Under the pieces are notes generated by a model. That model made no database searches and was not told where the DNA came from. It saw only the letters and a program-made list of their open reading frames with translations. A stretch of DNA of 64,000 bases from Eublepharis macularius (taxonomy: Eukaryota > Chordata > Lepidosauria > Squamata > Eublepharidae), in NCBI RefSeq assembly GCF_028583425.1, contig NC_072791.1, positions 12,171,868-12,235,867 of the forward strand, read 5' to 3'. Shown here in pieces: positions 36,290 to 46,390 of this stretch. Both the position numbers and the translations under genes were made by a program. Position 1 is the stretch's first letter. Each line of letters begins with the position of its first letter.

Positions 36290-36369
36290 GTAAGTAATGG
36301 GTTAATATTTCCTTTGCAAAAGGCCTCCTTGCTCTTGGCCGGAGGGCTCCCTTGATCTCCAGAGCTTTT

Positions 36370-36510
36370 CTACTTGTTCTCTGGAAGCTCCTCTTCCCTG
36401 GGGGTAGAGCTGAGCTCTTCTTGCAATAAGGGATGCTTCTCCTGCTGTTTTTTTCTCGTCTGCGTTGCGCTGCTGTCTGCAGTCCTTAGCAAGATGTCCT
36501 CTTTTTTGGA
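36370..36510 (-). pseudogene. Gag-type zinc-knuckle remnant, antisense to gene C
   Basis: The minus strand reads FQKRGHLAKDCRQQRN with the expected RGH and KDC, but the first Cys is replaced. Mirror of the piece in gene B. Confidence 0.55.
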
Positions 36511-36749
36511 ATCTCTATTTTATTTTTCGTTGATGCACGTAATTTATAGCCCGCCTTTCCCTATGAAATTCAAGGCAGATGAAACTCAAGGCACGTTACA
36601 CAGTGTAAACTAACATGTTCAGTTGCTGGGACATCCAATACAAATTATAATTGTGTAAAGATTGCAAAAATTTGAAAACTAGGAGAAATCCAATACAGAG
36701 TCGAACACAATGTTCATACAAAACATAAACGAATTCATATTAAATAACA

Positions 36750-36900
36750 CAGAACTACCCCTGGGCATCAGCTCACTCACAAGGGGAGGTCCCTATGTTA
36801 CGGGGGCAAATATCCAGGGGTGATGACAAGCAACCAAGATAGACTCCAGCATCCTGGCTTGCAGAGCGTTGGCGGGAGAAGGTTGCGCGCTGCCCACAGC
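36750..36900. repeat. Foldback-family partial copy
   Basis: CATCAGCTCACTCACAAGGGGAGGTCCCTA...CAAATATCCAGGGG...ACTCCAGCAT matches the outer arm of the foldback at 4150-4495. Confidence 0.65.
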
Positions 36901-37036
36901 ACGACTTTTCCTTGCCAGAAAAATGTTCTGTCTTTGGGGTGCAGTCTTGCGCATTTCAGTTGCCTTTGCTAGTGGAAGATCTTTGGCTTTTAGAAATCGT
37001 CTGTTCTTTGAAGTTATGGACACTGGCTCAATTTGT

Positions 37037-38390
37037 TAAGAACATAAGAACATAAGCAAAGCCATGTTGGATCAGGCCAGTGGCCCATCCAGTCCAACAT
37101 TCTGTCACACACAGTGGCTAGAAATCCAGTGCCATCTAAAGGACTGTCAGTGAGGCCAGGAGACCAGAAGCCCTCCCACTGCCTTCCTTCCAGCACCAAG
37201 ACAACAGAGCACCACCTCCCCACAAAGAGAATACCATCTATCTCCTGTGGCTAATAGCCACTGATGGACCTCTGCTCCATATATTTGTCCAGTCCCCTCT
37301 TGAAGCTGGCAATGCTTGTAGCTGCCACCACCTCCTGTGGCAACGAATTCCATGTGTTTATCACCCTTTGTGTAAAGTAGTATTTTCTTCTATCTGTTCT
37401 AACCCGACTGCTCAATAATTTCATAGAGTGCCCACGAGTTCTTGTATTGTGAGAAAGGGAGAAAAACACATCTTTCTCGACCTTCTCTAACCCGTGCATT
37501 ATCTTGTAAACCTCTATCATGTCTCCCCTCAGTCGTCTTTTCTCCAGGCTAAAGAGCCCCAAGCGCCTCAATCTTTCCTCATAGGGAAAGTGTTCCAACC
37601 CTTTAATCATTTTAGTTGCCCTTCTCTGTACTTTTTCCAGTGCTATGATATCTTTTTTAAGGTGTGGCGATCAGAACTGTACACAGTACTCCAAATGAGG
37701 CCTCACCATCGATTTATACAGAGGCATTATGATACCGGCTGATTTGTTTTCAATCCCTTTCCTAATAACCCCTAGCATAGCATTAGCTTTTTTTATGGCA
37801 GTCGCACACTGTGCTGACGTTTTTAGTGAGTTATCTATCATGACTCCAAGATCTCTCTCTTGGTCAGTCTCCGCCAGTTCAGACCCCATCAACTTGTATT
37901 TATATTTTGGATTTTTGGTTCCAATGTGCATTACTTTGCACTTGGCTACATTGAACCTCATTTGCCACATGGATGCCCACTCTTCTAGCCTCGACAGATC
38001 CCTTTGGAGTGCCTCACAATCCTCTCTGGCTTTCACCACCCTGAACAATTTCGTGTCATCTGCAAATTTAGCCACTTCACTGCTTAATCCCAATTCCAAA
38101 TCATTAATAAACAAGTTAAAAAGCATTGGACCCAACACCGACCCCTGTGGCACCCCACTGCTCACCACCCTCCACTGTGAGAAGTGCCCGTTTATACTCA
38201 CTCTCTGTTTCCTATTAATTAGCCAGTTTTCGATCCACAAGAGGACTTGGCCCTTTATCTCATAGCTACTGAGCTTACTTAGGAGCCTTCTTAATGAGTC
38301 AGCGAGCCCTGCAAAGTGGCGTACCAGACTTGGGTTTCTCAAATCAGCCACCGAACCCTGCAAGATCCTGCCTGACTTTGACAAAAACAT
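37037..38390 (-). mobile_element. CR1 LINE, well-preserved 3' half
   Basis: The minus strand carries about 240 open codons of reverse transcriptase (INRKQRVSINGHFSQWRVVS, SGVPQGSVLGPMLFNLFIND, FADDTKLFRVVKA) continuing after a frameshift into a C-terminal domain (SLEKRRLRGDMIEVYKIMHG, YYFTQRVINTWNSLP). Its 3' terminus at 37037-37055 is the CR1-type short repeat (TTATGTTCTTATGTTCTT). 5' truncated at 38390. Inserted in gene C's intron 1 only, so younger than the duplications. Confidence 0.9.
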
Positions 38391-38489
38391 TTATTTATTT
38401 AGTGGGTTTTATGCTGCCTCTCCAGAGAACGTAACTGAATGGGCTTAAAAAGCACATTTTAATAAAAACATGAAAGGTTAACAGTTATT

Positions 38490-38960
38490 AATTAGAAGTC
38501 CAGCATAAAAGATCCAGCCAGGCTGGGCCAGTTGATGGCGGGGCAGGCCATGTAGGAGGTGGGACCGGGAGGCAGCCAGACTGTGGGGAGGAACAGTCTG
38601 GCCTCCAATATCCCAGGGTTTGGGCGTGGCCTTAGGGGCGGGTCCCTGAAATGGGGGGAGGTCAGTCACTTAGAGGGTGGGGGATATAAAGCAAGAAAAC
38701 TCCCCAGCCTAGGAGGAGAGCAGAGGTTGTGTCCCTGATGCTAAGGGACATCCTCCCAGGTGGGAGAGGAGTTACAGGCCCCCCTCAACACTTTTCGCAC
38801 CACGACGGAGGCTGATGAGGGGCTCCCACCAAGGCACGCAAACAGGCACAACCAGGGGCTGACCAGGTGGCCCAGGGGGGTAGGGGTACACCCACGGGCC
38901 ATTTGGATCAGCGGCGCCACAACGGAGGGGTGACCCATGACCAGCATGAGCCAGAATCGC
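38490..38960. other. GC-rich insert in gene C intron 1
   Basis: Absent from intron 1 of A, B and D. Highly GC-rich, with a TATA-like GGGATATAAAGC at about 38683-38694. It could be an LTR or the 5' end of another element. No coding sequence. Confidence 0.4.
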
Positions 38961-39173
38961 CACACAATGCTTTTATTATGCAGAGTGGAGTCTTTCTGCT
39001 TGCTGTGTGAAAGCTCCTCTTCGTTTCGGCTTTTTATTTTCAAACACCTTTGATTCTGGGGTGTTCCATGCGCCATCATGAGTCAGGGGTTATCTCTTTA
39101 GATTCGGTGTCTATATATAATATCTATATCTATATCCATTCATCCATCTCACAGATCAATCTTCTCTTTGCAG

Positions 39174-39685
39174 GAGGTCATATATCCTGCACTTACCTTG
39201 AAAAAAGTATCTGGCAGAGGAGGAAGGCCATCCACTGGTGCAGGTGGAGGCTGTTTGGAGAGGAAGGGAGGATGAGGGGAGAGGTGAACTCAGTCGGGCC
39301 AGAAGCAAGAAAAGGCCCTGATACTGCAGAGGCTGGGAGCAGAAGGGAAGTTTGGGAAGGAACCTTGCAGAAGAGCCTGGAAGAGGATTTTCCCCCTTCA
39401 GATGTGCAGCACCAGCACTTCAGGCAATTCCGTTATCAGGAGGCTGAAGGGCCCCGAAAGGTCTGCAGCCAACTCCACCGCCTTTGCCACCAGTGGCTGA
39501 AGCCAGAAAGGCACAGCAAGAAGGAGATCCTGGACCTGGTGATCCTGGACCAGTTCCTGGCCATCCTGCCCCCAGAAATGGAGAGCTGGGTCAGGGAATG
39601 TGGACCGGAGAGCAGTTCCCAGGCAGTGGGCCTGGCAGAAGGGTTCCTCCTGAGCCATGCAGATGACGAGAGTCAAGACCAGGAG
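39174..39685 (+). CDS. Gene C SCAN exon
   Basis: 512 nt, acceptor TTCTCTTTGCAG, donor CAGGAG|GTAAGAGG. Coding from ATG 39272 ([17 protein letters not shown]). SCAN core: [70 protein letters not shown]. No lesion. Confidence 0.92.
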
Positions 39686-42600
39686 GTAAGAGGGATTCAT
39701 TGAGATAGTATGTGGGGCACAGAATAGAACCTTGAAATCCGTACAGGTGGACTCAACTTTTTTAGAACCCCCACCCCTCCTCCGGCCTTTTTCTAGTTCT
39801 TTTTCTCAACAGTTTCCACTTCAGTTTCAGATGCAGAAAACATTCAAGTGTTATTATGAAGAAGCTTCTCTGGGTAAGATCGAAAGGGTTGTCATACCCA
39901 TTGGATGACCTCTTTGAGAGCCAGTTTGGTATTGTGGTTAAGAGCGCAGGACTCTAATCTAGAGAACTGGGTTTGATTCCCCATTCCTCCACGAAGCCAG
40001 CTGGGTGACCTTGGGTCAGTCACAGCTTCTAGGAGCTTTCTCAGCCCCACCCACTTCACAGGGTATTTTGTTTTGGGGATATTAATGACATACTTTGTAA
40101 ACCACTCTGAGTGGGCATTAAGTTGTCCTGAAGGGCGGTATATAAATCGAACATTGTTGTTATTATTGATTGTAGGGGGGCTGCTTTTATCCTCTACCCC
40201 CCACTCCTGTCTAGTGTGGGAAAGATGCTCATTCTAACATCTCACTTTAGAAATATCAATTTGGACAAGTAAAAACATAGAATTGATTTAAAATCAGTTC
40301 AAGTTATTTAGAAGAACAGTGGTTTAGGCCATACCCGATCGCCGATTATATTCTACTTGTGCAAGGGTAACATGGTTGACGAGTCAGGTAGCAACTTGGT
40401 AACAAAGCCAGTAGATTTCTGCTTGTAAATAAAGATAAATGATAGGGATCTATACTTTTACCGTGATAAACTGGTAAGTTAGAATCTAATAAGCGTATGG
40501 GAGAAAATACAACAAAAATATTTCCGGTGCACCTCACCTCTGGTGTCAGCAATCAGGGCGTTGAGAACAAAGCTGCCTCCGAATGCAAAAAATGTTGATT
40601 AACGTAAGTTAATATTAAAAATTGAGAAGATCGTATGTGGGGCTGATAAGAAGAGGAACAAAACTGTAAGCCATGAGGAGATCTTATGCCATAGTAACAT
40701 AGTTGTTCCGGGAGATTTCAGCATTCCTAAACAGGCTAACTTTTCAGGAGCAGCTCAGGATTTCAGTCCTCCATGACAACCATGGGTCTGTCTCAGGGAA
40801 TATCAGGCCCCACACCCTGCACAGGACAGACTTTTGATGTGATGTTTTTTACTCTGGGCAGGAGGAAGGAGATGAGAAGGTGGGAGGGAATGAAGATGGT
40901 CCAGACAGATCACTACTTGCTGGGCTTCAGGTTTACAGGACTGTGAAGTGGTGGGGGATCGATGAAGGTGTTCGGCCCCCGTAGCCTGACAGCACTGGGG
41001 GATTTTCCTGCAGATACAGTTGGCGCTTCTGTCAATATCCTGGTTGACTTCGGGAATGGCACAATGACCTGGGGAACTGACATGTCTGCTCCCTGGCACC
41101 CTCAGGTAGCCACTTGGATTGCTGAGGGGCTCCGAAGATGAAAAGACCAGGGAGATGGCAAAAGCTCCTTTTCAAGCCTACTCCATTGTTTACAAGCAAA
41201 GAACACTTCTAAGCCACCTTTGCCTCTGCACACTGTAGGCCAGCGGAGCTGATCTGGGTGGTCAGGGGCCTGTTGGGATCTGGACCGCAGGAGGAAGTCG
41301 AGGCCTCAGTGGCCGTCTGTGACCATTTTTCTCAGCACTTTTCAGATAAAATCTTCCACATCAGTTCCGAATTGGACTCTCCATTATCAGTGACAGGGTC
41401 AGGCAGTGCCAGGTGGGGACTCTTTGGACTGTTGGGAGTACATTTTAGCATATTCAGTCTGAGGATGTGGACAGGATCCTTGGGGTCTTGAGGCCTACCA
41501 CCTTCTTGTATGACTTTGCCAGGGTGGGCCTGGTTGACTGGCTCTGAGAGGGAGATGATAATACCTCCTTGAGCAAAGGAGTGGTCTTTCCACCCTAGAA
41601 ACAGACTGTTGCACCCACATCTAAAGAAGCCTACAAAGGACTGAGGAGATCTCAGTTAACCAGTCTGAAATGTTTAAGTGAGAGTGGAACTACAAGTGAC
41701 AAAAGGCACAGGTTGGACACTTGTCAGCTTCCCTCAAGTTTTGATGGGAAATGTAGGCATCCTGGTCTCGCAGCTTGGCTCTCTGACTGCTGTCCAATGG
41801 ACTTTTCAACTGTCACTTGTCCAACATTCCGCCAAGCTGCCTACATTTCCCATCAAAACTTGAGGGAAGCTGACAAGTGTCCAACCTGTGCCTTTTGTCA
41901 CTTGTGGTTCCGCTCTAAGTTAATTGAACAAGTGGTGGCTGGAGGACTGCAAGATTTCCTGGATGAGCAACTTGTTTAGGTCCTTTCAATTCTGAATTTA
42001 GGCTTGTTCATGGGATTGAAACAGCCTTTGTCACCCTGGTGGATGACCTGTGCCGGGAGATGGACAGAAGGAGGGCCTCCCAGCAAAGTAGGCAGTGGTA
42101 TTTCAGTACTAGCAGGGCTGCATTTTCCCATCTGGGCTGGTCTTGCAAAGAGATTCTTGGGTATGGTAGCCACAGTTCTGTCAGTGGGTTCAGAGCTGCT
42201 TCTTTCTTGCATTTCAGAGTTCTTACTCATTCATGTAGTGAATTTTGTACCATTGGAGAAACAGGTGTATATTTGTCTATGATAACTCTACCAAGATTGG
42301 ATTTTGCAAATGTCTGGAATCAAAACATCATCCGAAATAAGGATGCAAAGGTAGTTGTGACCATGAACCAAGAGAGGTTCTGGATCCAGTAGTGCCCACT
42401 CCTCCTCAGTGAAATGAACGGACACGTCCTCGAAGGTCACTGGACCCTGAAAAGAGAAGAAACCCCTCTATCCTCTCAAAGAATGGAACAAATCTTCCCC
42501 TCATGAGGACAAGCCAAAATGAGTATTGCTTGCAGCACTGAAACTTCCATCAGACCTTTCCATTTTCTTTCTAGTGATCAGCATTGATAGGAAGCAAGAC

Positions 42601-44277
42601 AAAGAGGTGGAGGAGTTCTCTCTGGGTGAGGGAGGGGTGCGTGGTGCACCGAGGGACTCGGGGTCATGAATTGCAATTCCACACTTACCTGATCTGGCCA
42701 TATAGAAGTTGATGTGGGTAATGCAAATTGCCACTTAGGGGTTTGGAAGAAGTTTCCCTCCAGGCCAGATTGGCCAAGGAGGGTTTTTTTGCCTTCCTCT
42801 GGACATAGGGCAGGGGTCGTAGAGAGATTGAAGAGAGTAGCTGTGAATTTTCTCGATTGTGCATGGGGTTGCACTGGATAATAATAACATTTGATTTATA
42901 TACCGCCCTTCAGGACAACTTAATGCCCACTCAGAGCGGTTTACAAAGTATGCCATTATTATCCCCACAACAAAACACCCTCTGAGGTGGGTGTAGAGAA
43001 CTGTGACTAGCCCAAGGTCACCCAGCTGGCTTCAAGCGGAGGAGTGGGGAATCAAACCAGGCTCTTCAGATTAGAGTCCCATGCTCTTAACCACTACACC
43101 AAACTGGATGACCATTGGGGTCACTTGCAGCTCTATTTTTCTAAGTTTACCCTACATGAAAACTCAACAACCAATTAATACTTGACAGGATATGTCTCCC
43201 CTTCAATGTTTTCTGTTATTATCAAGAATTGTTAATGGCCTTTCCCTCAGATTCTGTTTTGTTTTAAGGCCTTACCCATCTTTCTTCTTTATTCCAGGGG
43301 CTGATGGTCCCCAGAGGAAGCCTGAGGAAGAGCTACACAAGCTCCAATTGGAAGAGGAAAAGCAGAGGAGAAGCAATGGGGCAGAATGGAAAAGGAAGAA
43401 TGAACCATCTGCTTCTCAGGATGCTGAATCCCAGGACGTCCTGCCATACCATGGAAGGATCAATTGCCCCACATATGGAAAAACATCTATTCATCAATCA
43501 GTGATTGATAGATACTGTAGAAGCCACACAGGGGAGAAATCATATGAATGCATGGAGTGTGGAAAGAGCTGTAGGCAGAACAAAGACCTTACTGTCCATC
43601 GACAAATCCACACAGGTGAGAAATTATATAAATGCATGGAGTGTGGAAAGAGCTTTACCTGGAATGGAAGCCTTAGTGTCCATCAACGAATCCATACAGG
43701 GGAGAAACCGTATACATGTGTGCCATGTGGGAAGAGCTTTGCTCAGAGTACACACCTTATTTCCCATCAACGAAGCCACACAGGAGAGAAACCATATAAA
43801 TGCATGGAGTGTGGAAAGAGCTTTACCCGGAATGCAGGCCTTAGTGTCCATCAACAAATGCATGCAAGCGAGAAACCATATAAATGCATTGAACATGGAA
43901 AGAGGTTTTCTTGGAATGCAGACCTTACTGTCCATCAACAAATCCACACAGGGGAGAAAACATACAAATGCATGGAGTGTGGGAAGCGCTTTGCTCAGAG
44001 TAAAAAGCTTACTGAACATGAACGAATCCATACAGGGGAGAAACCATATAAATGTGTAGTGTGTGGAAAGAGGTTTATGCGGAATGGAGACCTTACTGTT
44101 CATCAACGAATCCATACAGGGGAGAAACCATATAAATGTATGGAGTGTGGGAAGAAGTTTGCTCGGAGTACACAACTAATTTCCCATCAACGAATCCATA
44201 CAGGGGAGAAACCATATAAGTGCATGGAGTGTGGAAGGAGGTTTATGCAGAATGGAGTCCTTACTGTTCATCAATGA
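39272..44277 (+). CDS. Gene C: SCAN-C2H2 zinc-finger gene with its KRAB block inverted
   Basis: Usable sense exons: 39272-39685 (SCAN), 39831-39873 (microexon), 43298-44277 (fingers). Spliced directly these make 1437 nt, 478 residues, in frame (phase 1 to phase 1). The linker and KRAB exons exist only as truncated, reversed pieces at 42377-42745. The SCAN part is intact. The finger exon has 10 fingers, with 1, 6 and 10 damaged, and the tail beyond 44277 is decayed. It may be a KRAB-less regulator or a gene on the way to loss. Shares a promoter region with B. Confidence 0.72.
39831..39873 (+). CDS. Gene C 43-nt microexon
   Basis: Acceptor CTTCAGTTTCAG, donor CTGG|GTAAGATC. Encodes [14 protein letters not shown] plus one base; phase 0 to 1. 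Confidence 0.78.
39919..40168 (+). mobile_element. tRNA-derived SINE
   Basis: GCCAGTTTGGTATTGTGGTT, GGGTTTGATTCCCCATTCC, CACTCTGAGTGGGCATTAAG and a TTGTTGTTATTATTG tail. Same family as 30167. Confidence 0.87.
40690..42110 (+). mobile_element. L2-like LINE fossil in gene C intron
   Basis: Longest copy of the shared intron element. Endonuclease-end debris at 40780-41110; middle domain at about 41235-41370 ([17 protein letters not shown]); RT start at 41917-42075 ([35 protein letters not shown]). Interrupted by the MITE at 41680-41915. Non-functional. Confidence 0.75.
41680..41915. mobile_element. 236-bp long-inverted-repeat MITE
   Basis: Left end GAGAGTGGAACTACAAGTGA, right end (reversed) GAGCGGAACCACAAGTGAC; arms of about 80 bp include GTTGGACACTTGTCAGCTTC and CAAGTTTTGATGGGAAATGT. 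TAAGT on both sides (41675-41679, 41916-41920); removing the element restores the L2 reading. A near-identical copy lies at 63552-63787. Confidence 0.88.
42377..42745 (-). pseudogene. Inverted, truncated linker and KRAB exons of gene C
   Basis: On the minus strand inside a plus-strand gene: a linker 3' part with its donor (TGGCCAGATCAG|GTAAGT, exon side near 42689), the intron, then the acceptor TCTCTTTTCAG and KRAB codons [23 protein letters not shown], cut at about 42377. The linker 5' half and KRAB 3' half are lost at the breakpoints. Plus-strand intron homology to gene A runs up to about 42376 (ACCATGAACCAAGAGA). Confidence 0.88.
42746..42876 (+). mobile_element. CR1 LINE fossil fragment in gene C
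   Basis: The minus-strand text GGCCAATCTGGCCTGGAGGG and CCCCTGCCCTATGTCCAGAG is the CR1 wording seen on the plus strand at 12080-12180. Relative to the gene it has the same orientation as in A, B and D, so it was not part of the inverted block. Confidence 0.7.
42877..43107 (-). mobile_element. tRNA-derived SINE
   Basis: Minus strand: CCAGTTTGGTGTAGTGGTTA, GGTTTGATTCCCCACTCC, GAGTGGGCATTAAGTTGTCC and TATAAATCAAATGTTATTAT. Same family as 39919. Confidence 0.87.
43298..44277 (+). CDS. Gene C zinc-finger exon
   Basis: Acceptor TCTTTATTCCAG, phase 1. The spacer ([20 protein letters not shown]) is longer than in A and B and, as in D, contains a first finger ([12 protein letters not shown]; second Cys lost). 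Ten fingers in all: 2 has Phe replaced by Cys (GKSCRQ), 6 has Cys replaced by His (CIEHGK), 10 stops at HQ-TGA. Helices include WNGSLSV, QSTHLIS, RNAGLSV, QSKKLTE, RNGDLTV and RSTQLIS. Confidence 0.85.
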
Positions 44278-44720
44278 ATCCACACAGGGGAGAAACCATG
44301 TAAATGTGTGGAGTGTGAGAAGAGCTTTGCTACGAGTTCACAACTTACTGTCCATTGACAAATGCACATGGGGAAGAAACCATATATATACATGGAGAGA
44401 GAAAAGAGCTTTGCTCAGAACGCAAACATTACTCTCCATTGACAAATCCACAGACTGGATAAAGTGTACAAATGTAAGGAGTTTGGGAAGAGGTTTGCTT
44501 GGAGTACAGAGCAAACCACAAGGGAGAAGCCATGTAATTGTGTGGAGTGTAGGAAAAATTTTGCTCAAAGGGCCCACATTACTTTCCATCGACATATCCA
44601 CATGGGAAGAACCATATATATGGATGGAGTGTGGAAAGAGTTTTCTTAGAATTCAGGGCTTCTTGTACATTGATGAATCCACACAGGAAAGAAATTATGT
44701 AAGTGCTAAGTGTTGAAGAA
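44278..44720 (+). pseudogene. Decayed distal fingers of gene C
   Basis: Four to five more finger units after the first stop (CKCVECEKSFATSSQLTVH, then a stop, and so on). The stops at about 44275, 44357 and 44440 lie in the CAT-CAA/CGA context, where consensus has CGA; each fits a C-to-T change. Another unit is shortened (REKPCNCVECRKNF). Confidence 0.85.
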
Positions 44721-45250
44721 AAAGATTCACATGGGAGAGAAATCAGAAAGGCTTTTGCCAGACTTTTTGAGGGGGAGAGAAGGGCAGGCATCTTTCAGGG
44801 GTGAGGATGGAGAGATTTTATATTGGTTTTAATTTGGAAGTTTTAAAATCATTTTGTAAGCTACCTTGACCTAGCCTTTTTAATCATATGGATTAAAAAT
44901 ATGGATGTTTGTTTATCTGAATTTATTATATCTGTATTTTACAGGTTAAATTTAAAAAAAAGGTGGGGGTATAAATGTTTTAACAAATAGATTATTAAAT
45001 GATCAATAAATGCTACAACTTTGGCAACTGCTTCAGCCACAAACCCAGTCTTGCCAAGCATCATGAAGTCCCTGCAGGGGAGCAACCATGCATCTTCTCA
45101 AAGAAGTCAGCAGTAGGGCAAATCACAGAGATGTTCGCTTAGCGATTAGATTTTTGTATTAAATCCAGCCCGTATTTTACTCCTTCTGAATTGGTTTGTT
45201 CATTTCCCAGCTAAAATAATTGGAATACAATTTATTATAAAATGGGAGTG
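44721..45250. other. Downstream of gene C, no gene recognised
   Basis: AT-rich; probable 3' untranslated region. AATAAATG at 45005 could serve as a poly(A) signal. Nothing else recognised. Confidence 0.4.
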
Positions 45251-45257
45251 TTTTGGC

Positions 45258-46051
45258 CTACGCTGTTAACACATGTTGTGGAGGGGTGTCAGAAATGTTA
45301 GGGTTAATACAGGCCAGGCTTTGTGATGGAAACAGCTCTGGTGTCTTTAGCTGATGAACTCTGACCTGAACAAGTCTGTTAATGATAGGTCGTTTTGGAG
45401 GTCTTTCATTCCTTGAGTCGCCTTTAGGCTGGAGGCGAGTAAGATGGCACATAACACAACACACACCTGAATACAATCCAAGGCCATACTGCTTTGTTGG
45501 TTCTTCTGGATAGTTTAAAAGTACATAACCATCCTCAAAAATGCATGAGTATTCTAATGCAAAATTAATATGAGTAACGACTTCCTCCCAAAAGGACCCA
45601 ATAACCGAACATGTCCAAAGCTTTAAGAGACACAACTTGTAAATTACATTGTCAACAATTGGACACTGTACTTAATCCTTTAGTAGAAAGGCACTGTGGT
45701 GTCCGGTATATTCTAAACATATTTTTTCCTGAGTAAGCCACAGCTTAAGATCCATACTATCAACAGGTATAAGGTTTAAAGCTTTGTCCCATTACTTTGG
45801 TAGAATTGGACGGTTGAGCTCACTATTCCGTTAATCTGTAAGGCTCTGCACATTATATTTATTGATGGACATCAAATATTTATAAACGAATATGGTAGGG
45901 TTTGTGTTCTGTGTTGATTCAATAAGAGTTTCCAAAAGTGGGGGTGATTCTGAAGTACACAAAGCTGCCAGGCAATATTTGAACACCTACAAATGTTGCA
46001 AACCGTTCTTTTTTATCCGTACTTAACTTGGCTGGTCTTGCGACCGTAATA

Positions 46052-46102
<51 letters not shown>

Positions 46103-46390
46103 CTTGCAATGGTAAACATTGCCATTCAGCAGAAGTTAGCAAATCTTATTTAGACCTCATGAAAAAATGACAAGAACTCATAATCATTACCTATCTATTA
46201 ATGTAAAGAAAAAATACCCTTGTGTTTCCAAGCTTTCCATTAAAAAAAAATTTGGACCATAATGTTAGTTTAGCATGTGAGAATGGGTCAAATTGATATT
46301 GTTGGGATATTATGTTCCATACTTCTCTAACTGCAGAAATTGCAGGAGGATCTGTTTTAACGTAAGCAAACCCTAATTGTTCCATTTAAA
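45258..46390 (-). mobile_element. L1/Tx1-like LINE C-terminal debris
   Basis: The minus strand shows VREVWNIISQQYQFDPFSHA with LTLWSKFFF (46340-46240) and, 3' of it, LLKLWTCSVIGSFWEEVVTH (45630-45570), typical of the region after RT in L1-type ORF2. Many stops. Interrupted by the GATT microsatellite. Confidence 0.55.
46055..46100. repeat. (GATT)n microsatellite, about 11 units
   Basis: Uninterrupted GATT repeats. Confidence 0.95.

Noticed and set aside
36487..36610. A short plus-strand exon in intron 1 of gene C.
   Set aside because: It is the reversed dispersed repeat tail (CAAGGCAGATGAAACTCAAG) plus knuckle remnant.
37671..38390. 239-codon open frame as a host gene.
   Set aside because: It contains QGSVLGPMLFN and FADD motifs of CR1 reverse transcriptase and ends at a typical 5' truncation.
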